Below, piece after piece: positions 24,441-30,847 of a stretch of DNA of 30,847 bases; within the stretch, counting starts at the first letter, position 1, and every line of letters begins with the position of its first letter. The position numbers were made by a program, and so were the translations under genes. The stretch covers positions 1 to 30,847 of the forward strand of contig CANGML010000002.1 of NCBI GenBank assembly GCA_947454585.1, read 5' to 3'. Under the pieces are notes generated by a model. That model had not been told where the DNA came from, ran no database searches, and was given only the letters and a program-made list of their open reading frames with translations. The DNA comes from Comamonadaceae bacterium (GTDB lineage Bacteria; Pseudomonadota; Gammaproteobacteria; Burkholderiales; Burkholderiaceae_C).

Positions 24441-26705
24441 ATGAAATTTCGCTTTCCCATTGTCATCATCGACGAGGATTTTCGTTCTGAAAATACCTCA
24501 GGTTTAGGCATTCGTGCATTGGCTGATGCCATCGAAGGTGAGGGCTATGAGGTCATGGGCGCCACCAGCTATGGCGACTTGAGTCAGTTTGCACAGCAGC
24601 AGTCACGCGCCAGTGCTTTCATTTTGTCGATTGACGATGAGGAGTTCACACCAGGCCCTGATCTGGATCCTGCGGTGTTGAATCTGCGCAACTTCATTGA
24701 AGAAGTGCGGCGTAAAAATGCGGACGTTCCTATTTATGTGTACGGCGAGACCAAAACCTCGCGGCACTTGCCCAATGACATCTTGCGCGAGTTGCATGGC
24801 TTCATTCACATGTTTGAAGACACGCCCGAGTTTGTCGCACGTCACATCATTCGGGAAGCTAAGAGTTATTTAGAGAGCGTGCAACCTCCCTTTTTTAAAG
24901 CCTTGCTTGACTATGCCGAAGATGGCTCGTATTCATGGCATTGCCCAGGCCATTCGGGTGGTGTGGCATTTTTGAAAAGCCCTGTGGGTCAGATGTACCA
25001 CCAGTTTTACGGGGAAAACATGTTGCGCGCTGACGTGTGCAATGCCGTGGAAGAGTTGGGTCAGCTGCTGGACCATAACGGGGCGATAGGTGAGAGCGAG
25101 CGCAATGCTGCGCGCATCTTCAATGCAGACCACTGTTTCTTCGTGACCAATGGCACGAGCACCTCCAACAAAATTGTTTGGCACCATACGGTCGCGCCTG
25201 ATGATGTGGTGGTGGTCGATCGCAATTGCCACAAGTCGGTGTTGCATTCGATCATCATGACGGGCGCAGTTCCTGTATTTTTGAAACCCACTCGCAACCA
25301 CTACGGCATCATTGGCCCGATTCCTCAAAGCGAGTTTGAACCTGCAGCCATTCAGGCCAAGATCAAAGCGAACCCGTTGCTCAAAGGCGTGGATGCAAAA
25401 AAGGTCAAGCCGCGCGTGTTGACTCTGACGCAATCCACCTACGACGGCGTGCTCTACAACACCGAGACCATCAAGAAAATGCTCGATGGCTATGTGGCCA
25501 ACCTGCACTTTGATGAGGCGTGGTTACCGCATGCGGCATTCAATCCGTTTTATGGCACCTATCACGCCATGGGTAAGAAGCGCGAGCGTCCCATGCACTC
25601 CGTGGTGTACGCCACGCAGTCAATTCACAAACTGTTGGCCGGCATCAGCCAAGCCAGCCATGTGTTGGTGCAAGACTCGCAGAAAACCAAATTAGACCGA
25701 CACTTGTTCAACGAAGCGTATTTGATGCACACCAGCACCAGCCCTCAATACAGCATCATCGCCAGTTGCGACGTGGCTGCGGCCATGATGGAGCCGCCCG
25801 GCGGCACAGCCTTGGTGGAGGAGAGCATTGCGGAAGCTTTGGATTTCCGTCGTGCCATGCGCAAGGTGGATGACGAATACGGCAAAGACTGGTGGTTCAA
25901 GGTCTGGGGCCCAGACGAATTGGTGGAAGACGGCATTGGGCGCGCTGAGAGTTGGATCATCAAAGGCAAAGGCAAATCGTCTAAGTGGCATGGATTTGGC
26001 AATTTAGCTGATGGCTTCAACATGTTGGATCCGATCAAGGCGACCATCGTGACCCCCGGTTTGGATTTGAACGGTAAGTTTGACAAGACCGGTATTCCCG
26101 CCAGCATCGTCACCAAATTCCTGGCTGAGCATGGTGTGATCGTCGAAAAGACGGGCTTGTACAGCTTCTTCATCATGTTCACCATCGGCATCACCAAGGG
26201 GCGTTGGAACTCCTTGCTCACTGCGTTGCAGCAGTTCAAGGACGACTACGACCGTAACCAACCGATGTGGCGCATCCTGCCCGAGTTTTGCCAAAAGCAC
26301 CGCGCCTACGAGCGCATGGGCTTGCGCGACTTGTGCCAACACGTTCACACGCTTTACGCCAAGTACGACATTGCGCGTTTGACAACTGACATGTACCTGA
26401 GTGACCTGACGCCCGCGATGAAGCCCAGCGATGCCTATGCGCAGATCGCGCATCGCAACACCGAGCGTGTGCCTGTGGATGATTTAGTCGGTCGCATCAC
26501 CACCAGTTTGGTCACGCCTTACCCACCTGGCATCCCTTTGCTCATTCCGGGCGAAGTGTTCAACAAGAAGATCGTGGACTACCTCAAGTTTGCCCGCGAA
26601 TTCAACTTGCAGTGTCCAGGTTTCGAGACCGACATCCACGGATTAGTTGAGGTGGTTGGCGACGATGGCGTGAAACGTTATTTCGCCGATTGCGTCAAGG
26701 TTTAA
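24441..26705 (+). CDS. Orn/Lys/Arg decarboxylase (fold type I, AdiA/LdcC-like)
   Basis: PLP-dependent basic amino acid decarboxylase producing agmatine, cadaverine or putrescine. It has 754 residues from the ATG at 24441, which follows GGAG; upstream in-frame codons were rejected. The N-terminal response-regulator-like wing domain (1-130) is followed by the PLP domain with the Schiff-base Lys397 in STQSIHKLLAG, HFDEAW with the PLP-contacting Asp, and the large C-terminal domain ending CPGFETDIHG. The full five-domain length fits the acid-stress/biosynthetic AdiA-LdcC group. FETDIHG leans towards lysine or ornithine and the overall length towards AdiA (755), so I leave the substrate open. No antiporter gene is adjacent, which argues against a classical acid-resistance operon. 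Confidence 0.9.
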   Translation: MKFRFPIVIIDEDFRSENTSGLGIRALADAIEGEGYEVMGATSYGDLSQFAQQQSRASAFILSIDDEEFTPGPDLDPAVLNLRNFIEEVRRKNADVPIYVYGETKTSRHLPNDILRELHGFIHMFEDTPEFVARHIIREAKSYLESVQPPFFKALLDYAEDGSYSWHCPGHSGGVAFLKSPVGQMYHQFYGENMLRADVCNAVEELGQLLDHNGAIGESERNAARIFNADHCFFVTNGTSTSNKIVWHHTVAPDDVVVVDRNCHKSVLHSIIMTGAVPVFLKPTRNHYGIIGPIPQSEFEPAAIQAKIKANPLLKGVDAKKVKPRVLTLTQSTYDGVLYNTETIKKMLDGYVANLHFDEAWLPHAAFNPFYGTYHAMGKKRERPMHSVVYATQSIHKLLAGISQASHVLVQDSQKTKLDRHLFNEAYLMHTSTSPQYSIIASCDVAAAMMEPPGGTALVEESIAEALDFRRAMRKVDDEYGKDWWFKVWGPDELVEDGIGRAESWIIKGKGKSSKWHGFGNLADGFNMLDPIKATIVTPGLDLNGKFDKTGIPASIVTKFLAEHGVIVEKTGLYSFFIMFTIGITKGRWNSLLTALQQFKDDYDRNQPMWRILPEFCQKHRAYERMGLRDLCQHVHTLYAKYDIARLTTDMYLSDLTPAMKPSDAYAQIAHRNTERVPVDDLVGRITTSLVTPYPPGIPLLIPGEVFNKKIVDYLKFAREFNLQCPGFETDIHGLVEVVGDDGVKRYFADCVKV

Positions 26706-26737
26706 TTGCCATCAGCCACCAATTTTGAAGCGTCACT

Positions 26738-26760
26738 CTTGCGGCTTTAACAACCGTAAG
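26738..26760. terminator. Possible hairpin between the decarboxylase gene and fabI
   Basis: cttgcgg (26738-26744) pairs with ccgtaag (26754-26760), seven pairs including one G-T, loop of 9. No T run follows on either strand. It is placed where two convergent genes need termination, but it is weak. Confidence 0.3.
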
Positions 26761-26777
26761 GGACCTATGCATTTAGC

Positions 26778-27590
26778 TTATTCGGCGGCAGGCTCGGCAA
26801 TGCCGCCGACCACTTGGCTAAATCCGCCATCAACATAAGTAATTTCAGCGGTTACACCTGCTGCTAGGTCGCTCATCAAGAAAGCAGCGACGTTGCCCAC
26901 GTCTTCGATGGTCACGTTGCGGCGAATGGGGGAGGCTTCTGCCACCACACTCAAAATCTTGCCAAAGCCCTTGATGCCGCTGGCAGCCAGGGTTTTGATG
27001 GGTCCTGCACTGATGCCGTTGGCACGCAAACCACGGCCTTTCGAACCGAACGACTCCGCCAAATAACGCACCGATGCCTCGAGCGATGCTTTGGCCAAAC
27101 CCATGGTGTTGTAGTTGGGAACAGTGCGAATCGCCCCCAGGTAGGACAAGGTGAGCGCAGCTGATTTGTCGTTCAGGTAGGGCAGTGCTGCTTTGGCCAT
27201 GGCTGGGAAACTGTAGGCGCTGATGTCGTGGGCGATTTGGAAGCCTTCGCGCGATAAACCATCCAAAAAGTCGCCAGCAATCGCCTCGCGCGGGGCGAAG
27301 CCAATGGCGTGCACAAAGCCGTCAAATTTTGGCCAGTGTGCGGATAAATCGATGAAGAGTTGCTTGATTTGTTCGTCGCTGCCCACATCGCAATCAAAAA
27401 TCAGTGTCGAGTCAAAGTCAGCCGCAAATTCGGTGATGCGGTCTTTGAAACGCTCCCCAACGTAGCTAAAAGCCAACTCAGCACCTTGCTCATGGCATGC
27501 TTTGGCGATGCCATAGGCAATCGAGCGGTTGGACAAAACCCCTGTAATGAGGAGTTTTTTGCCCGACAGGAAACCAGTTTTTGTACCCAT
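26778..27590 (-). CDS. fabI: Enoyl-[acyl-carrier-protein] reductase (NADH) FabI
   Basis: Catalyses the last reduction of each fatty acid elongation cycle; it is the target of triclosan and isoniazid-type inhibitors. 270 residues of the short-chain dehydrogenase fold. The cofactor-binding N-terminus [19 protein letters not shown] is at 13-31. The catalytic pattern Tyr150...Tyr160...Lys167 lies in [14 protein letters not shown] and [12 protein letters not shown], matching E. coli Y146, Y156 and K163. GGAGAG precedes the ATG. It is divergent from yejA with only 35 bp between the starts, so promoters overlap the coding ends. Confidence 0.97.
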   Translation of the reverse strand: MGTKTGFLSGKKLLITGVLSNRSIAYGIAKACHEQGAELAFSYVGERFKDRITEFAADFDSTLIFDCDVGSDEQIKQLFIDLSAHWPKFDGFVHAIGFAPREAIAGDFLDGLSREGFQIAHDISAYSFPAMAKAALPYLNDKSAALTLSYLGAIRTVPNYNTMGLAKASLEASVRYLAESFGSKGRGLRANGISAGPIKTLAASGIKGFGKILSVVAEASPIRRNVTIEDVGNVAAFLMSDLAAGVTAEITYVDGGFSQVVGGIAEPAAE

Positions 27591-27625
27591 GTGAATCTCT
27601 CCAAAAAATCTTGCAGAATTGTCGC

Positions 27626-29488
27626 ATGCGTCGATTTCTCATTTTCTTGGCATTTTTGTGTAGTTGCCCCAGTTGGGCGGGTCACGCTTATGCGCAGTTT
27701 GGTGATGTGAAATACCCTGCCAATTTTAAAAATTTCGATTACGCCAACCCCTTGGCTCCTAAAGGTGGCGAATTGGTCTTGGTGCCGCCCTCACGGTTGT
27801 CGAGTTTTGATAAATACAACCCGTTCACCCTCAAAGGCAATGCGGCGCCTGGCTTGGCAGGTTTGGTCTTTGAATCGTTGTTGGTTGGTACCCTAGACGA
27901 ACCGACCACCGCCTATGGCTTGCTGGCAGAGGATGTCACGGTGTCATCAGACCGCCGGTCAGTGACCTTCAAGCTCAGGGCGCAAGCCCGCTTTCACAAC
28001 GGCGATTCAGTTCAAGCCGAGGATGTGAAGCACTCGTTCGAGCAGTTGGTCAGCAAACAAGCAGCACCACAATTTCGAACGCTTTACGCGGAAGTGGCCG
28101 ACGTCACAGTGTTGGATAGCAGAACCGTGCGATTTGAGTTCAAGCGAGTGAACCCTGAATTGCCCTTGATCGTCGGTGCCATGCCCGTCTTCAGTCGCCA
28201 ATGGGGTCACGTGGACGGGCGTTTGAAGCCCTTCGACAAAATTGTCACGGATGTTCCGATTGGCAGTGGCCCCTACAAGATTGGACGCGTGGTCTTTGGC
28301 CGTGATGTCAGCTATGAGCGTGACAACAACTATTGGGCCCGTGAACTGAATGTGCGCAAGGGCTTGTATAACTTTGATCGCATCACGTACCGACTCTACA
28401 AAGACAACACCGCGCAATTGGAGGGTTTCAAGGCGGGGGAGTTTGACTTGGTTCAATCCTTCATCGCCCGCGAATGGGCGAGGGGCTACACGGGCAAGCA
28501 GTTCGCCAACCGCGAACTCATGAAAGCCGAGTTCAAGCACAGCAATGCGGGTGACTTTCAGGGGTTCATGTTCAACACCCGATTGCCCAAATTCAAAGAT
28601 CCCCGCGTGCGTGAAGCCATTGGTTTAGCGATGGACTTTGAATGGATGAACCGGCAGTTGTTTTACGGGGCCTATCAGCGGGTGCGCGGGTATTTTGTCG
28701 CCAGTGATTTTGAAGCCACGGGCATGCCAGATGCTTCGGAGTTAGCCCTGCTCAACCCTTTACGCGACAAACTGTCAGGCCAGGTGTTCAACAATCCGGT
28801 GCCCCAGCCCCCGCGTACCTCGTTAGATCCAAAATCCAGCGAAACTTTGCGCGACCACTTGCGACTCGCCAAGGCTTTATTGGCGGAGGCTGGCTGGACT
28901 TATCGCGACGGCGCTTTACGCAATGCCAAGGGTGAAGCGTTCAGCATCGAGTTTTTAGACAACTCGGGTGCGATGGGGCGTGTCATCACGCCCTACAGCA
29001 AGAATCTTGAAAAGCTCGGGTTTCAAGTGAACTACAAAGTGATCGACTTTGCCATTTTGCAAAAACGCCTGGATGTGTTTGATTTCGAAATCATCAGCAA
29101 CCGCATTGTGGGCAGTGAGTCGCCGGGTACCGAGTTGATGGAACGGTTTGGCTCCAAAGCCGCAACCACGGAAGGATCAGGCAATTTCATCGGTGTTCAA
29201 GACCCTGCTGTGGATGCCTTGCTGGAGAACGTCACGTCAGCTAAAACCCGCCCCCAACTGATTACAGCCTTGCGCGCCTTAGATCGTGTCTTGCGACATG
29301 GGCATTACAGCGTACCCCATTGGTATGGCGGTGTTCATCGTGTGGCTTGGCGCAATGGCCGCTTTGAATTGCCGGCGGTGATGCCGCGCTATTACCAACC
29401 TGAAAGTTGGGCCTCTTCTACCTGGTGGGCCACGCTGGACAACCGTGCAACGTTGGCGGCCACCAAACGAACCGAGCAAGCCCCATGA
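27626..29488 (+). CDS. yejA: Extracellular solute-binding protein family 5 (YejA-like)
   Basis: Periplasmic binding protein of an oligopeptide ABC importer. I start at the ATG at 27626 (620 residues), where a signal peptide begins ([19 protein letters not shown], cleavage near HAYA); an in-frame upstream extension lies over the fabI start and was rejected. The mature N-terminus [20 protein letters not shown] is typical of YejA. The family 5 core follows: [42 protein letters not shown], and [20 protein letters not shown]. The stop overlaps the yejB start (ATGA). Family members import peptides such as microcin C; the ligand here is unknown. Confidence 0.94.
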   Translation: MRRFLIFLAFLCSCPSWAGHAYAQFGDVKYPANFKNFDYANPLAPKGGELVLVPPSRLSSFDKYNPFTLKGNAAPGLAGLVFESLLVGTLDEPTTAYGLLAEDVTVSSDRRSVTFKLRAQARFHNGDSVQAEDVKHSFEQLVSKQAAPQFRTLYAEVADVTVLDSRTVRFEFKRVNPELPLIVGAMPVFSRQWGHVDGRLKPFDKIVTDVPIGSGPYKIGRVVFGRDVSYERDNNYWARELNVRKGLYNFDRITYRLYKDNTAQLEGFKAGEFDLVQSFIAREWARGYTGKQFANRELMKAEFKHSNAGDFQGFMFNTRLPKFKDPRVREAIGLAMDFEWMNRQLFYGAYQRVRGYFVASDFEATGMPDASELALLNPLRDKLSGQVFNNPVPQPPRTSLDPKSSETLRDHLRLAKALLAEAGWTYRDGALRNAKGEAFSIEFLDNSGAMGRVITPYSKNLEKLGFQVNYKVIDFAILQKRLDVFDFEIISNRIVGSESPGTELMERFGSKAATTEGSGNFIGVQDPAVDALLENVTSAKTRPQLITALRALDRVLRHGHYSVPHWYGGVHRVAWRNGRFELPAVMPRYYQPESWASSTWWATLDNRATLAATKRTEQAP

Positions 29489-30519
29489 GTACTTATATTC
29501 TCAAGCGTTTTTTGCTGATGGTGCCTACTTTGCTGGGTGTGTTGCTGATGACCTTTGTCGTGATTCAGTTTGTGCCCGGTGGACCTGTCGAGCAAATGGT
29601 GTCGCAGTTGCAAGGTCGCGACAGTGGAGGCGAGGGCGCCGCAGTCGGCGGTGCAGGCTATCGGGGCCGTCAAGGTGTGGATGCCGCGCGCATCGAAGAA
29701 ATACGCCAGCAGTATGGCTTCGACAAGCCCGCCACGGAACGCTTTTGGCAAATGCTTCAACAGTTTGCAGTGTTTGATTTGGGGAAAAGTTTTTTCTATC
29801 CCAAAACAGTCTGGGAATTGGTGAAAGAAAAGTTGCCTGTGTCCATCAGCTTAGGTTTGTGGACCTTCTTCTTGAGCTATTTGATCTCAGTGCCGATGGG
29901 GGTTGCCAAGGCTGTGCGCGCGGGCACAGCGTTTGACTGGGTGACCAGCTTGGTCGTCTTGATTGGTTTCGCTATTCCTGGCTTTGTGCTGGGGGTGGCC
30001 TTGCTGGTGGTCTTTGGGGGGCAGTTGCAGTGGTTCCCTCTGCGTGGTTTGACCTCTGCCAACTGGGAACAACTGACCTGGACTGCGCGCATCACCGACT
30101 ACCTGTGGCACATCGTCCTGCCCGTCACCTCTAGTGTTTTGGGCGCATTTGCGGTGACCACTTTGTTGACCAAGAATGCCATGTTGGAAGAGATCCGAAA
30201 GCAATACGTTTTGACGGCTCGCGCCAAGGGTTTGTCAGAGCGGCGTGTCATCTGGCGACACGTCTTTCGCAATGCGTTGATTCCCTTGGTGACGGGCTTT
30301 CCCGCCGCCTTCATCGGTGCATTTTTTACAGGCTCTTTGTTGATTGAAACCTTGTTTTCTTTGGACGGCTTGGGCTTGTTGAGCTATGAAAGTGTCATGC
30401 GTCGTGACTACCCTGTGGTGATGGGTACCTTGTATTTGTTCACCTTGATCGGTTTGGTCACCAAACTCATCAGTGATCTTTGTTATGTCTGGGTGGATCC
30501 TCGTGTCAAATTCGACTGA
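29485..30519 (+). CDS. yejB: Oligopeptide ABC transporter permease YejB
   Basis: First membrane permease of the importer. It has 344 residues from the ATG at 29485, which overlaps the yejA stop. The first transmembrane helix is at residues 9-30 (FLLMVPTLLGVLLMTFVVIQF), followed by the VPGGPVEQMV loop. About five further membrane segments follow. The EAA-type loop that docks the ATPase is KQYVLTARAKGLSERRVIWR, then HVFRNALIPLV. The C-terminus YVWVDPRVKFD is the usual YejB/DppB-type ending. It is co-transcribed with yejA and yejE. Confidence 0.95.
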   Translation: MSTYILKRFLLMVPTLLGVLLMTFVVIQFVPGGPVEQMVSQLQGRDSGGEGAAVGGAGYRGRQGVDAARIEEIRQQYGFDKPATERFWQMLQQFAVFDLGKSFFYPKTVWELVKEKLPVSISLGLWTFFLSYLISVPMGVAKAVRAGTAFDWVTSLVVLIGFAIPGFVLGVALLVVFGGQLQWFPLRGLTSANWEQLTWTARITDYLWHIVLPVTSSVLGAFAVTTLLTKNAMLEEIRKQYVLTARAKGLSERRVIWRHVFRNALIPLVTGFPAAFIGAFFTGSLLIETLFSLDGLGLLSYESVMRRDYPVVMGTLYLFTLIGLVTKLISDLCYVWVDPRVKFD

Positions 30520-30847
30520 AGCCTCTTTGTCGCCCACCCAGCGTGCTTGGTTGCGCTTTCGACACAACCGTCTGGGCTTTTACAGCTTGGTTATCTTTGT
30601 GGGCTTGTTTGCCCTGAGTTTGTTGGCTGAAGTGCTTTGTAACGACAAACCCTTGCTTGCGCGCTACAACGGCAGTTTTTATGTGCCCATCGTTCATAAC
30701 TTGCCCGAGACCACCTTTGGGGGTGACTTCGATACACCCACTGACTTCTTAGACCCGTTTATCCAAGCCCAGTTTGACAAACCTGGGAATTGGGCCTTGT
30801 ACCCTGTGATTCCCTATCACCACAGCACGCTGAATTACTTTGCCAAA
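30503..30847 (+). CDS. yejE: Oligopeptide ABC transporter permease YejE, 3' partial
   Basis: Second permease of the Yej importer, cut by the window end after 115 codons. The frame begins at a GTG (30503) that overlaps the last 17 bp of yejB; GGTGGA lies just upstream. It reads MSNSTEASLSPTQRAW, then a basic segment (RFRHNRLGFYS) and a first membrane helix (LVIFVGLFALSLLAEVL). The periplasmic loop NDKPLLARYNGSFYVPI, with ETTFGGDFDTPTDFLDP later, is characteristic of YejE. The ATPase gene yejF would be expected next. A later in-frame TTG (30527) is an alternative start. Confidence 0.9.
   Translation, partial: MSNSTEASLSPTQRAWLRFRHNRLGFYSLVIFVGLFALSLLAEVLCNDKPLLARYNGSFYVPIVHNLPETTFGGDFDTPTDFLDPFIQAQFDKPGNWALYPVIPYHHSTLNYFAK

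Overview
The window looks like a chromosomal core region of a betaproteobacterium of the order Burkholderiales, most likely Comamonadaceae (Limnohabitans/Rhodoferax type). I infer this from protein character, from the order ilvI-ilvH-ilvC-pssA-leuA, from fabI next to yejABE, from DUF3619/DUF3106/DUF482 proteins, and from moderate GC with frequent TTG and CTG leucine codons. I see no insertion sequence, prophage, integrase, CRISPR array or rRNA. The only RNA gene is a tRNA-Ser(GGA).

Layout. 1-2703: C-terminal seven-eighths of an RND efflux pump, cut by the window edge. 2729-5833 (-): molybdenum cofactor operon moaA-mobA-moeA. 5971-6501: inorganic pyrophosphatase. 6544-7719 (-): DUF482 GNAT-like protein. 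7764-9800: glutamine-dependent NAD synthetase followed by a PII protein. 9802-13034 (-): six tightly packed genes for an ECF-type sigma factor, DUF3619 (candidate anti-sigma), DUF3106 (exported helical protein), an RDD membrane protein, diacylglycerol kinase and a LOG-family phosphoribohydrolase. 13008-19271: branched-chain amino acid region, with a long structured leader, ilvI, ilvH, ilvC, pssA, a leucine attenuator with an 18-codon leader peptide, and leuA. 19289-20275: PBP7-like S11 peptidase. 20323-22604 (-): aat and bpt, two N-degron aminoacyl transferases, then an IclR regulator. 22819-24216: membrane-anchored M23 peptidase plus bactofilin, a likely cell-shape pair. 24274-24364 (-): tRNA-Ser. 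24441-26705: fold-type-I Orn/Lys/Arg decarboxylase. 26778-27590 (-): fabI. 27626 to the end: yejA-yejB-yejE oligopeptide ABC importer genes, with yejE cut by the window edge.

Most genes are ordinary housekeeping functions. The strongest non-gene signal is the leuA attenuator at 17492-17598. It has a peptide with five Leu codons, four of them consecutive (CTA CTA CTT CTA), a strong terminator, and a segment inside the peptide frame that can pair with the 5' arm of that terminator. The second is the sigma-DUF3619-DUF3106-RDD operon, whose architecture resembles an envelope-sensing ECF/anti-sigma/periplasmic-sensor module. The third is the roughly 155-nt leader before ilvI, which can form several stem-loops and whose promoter overlaps the start of the divergent sigma gene.

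Start codons were chosen by homology to the family N-terminus and by ribosome-binding sites. Promoters, hairpins and operons were found by eye and not computed.
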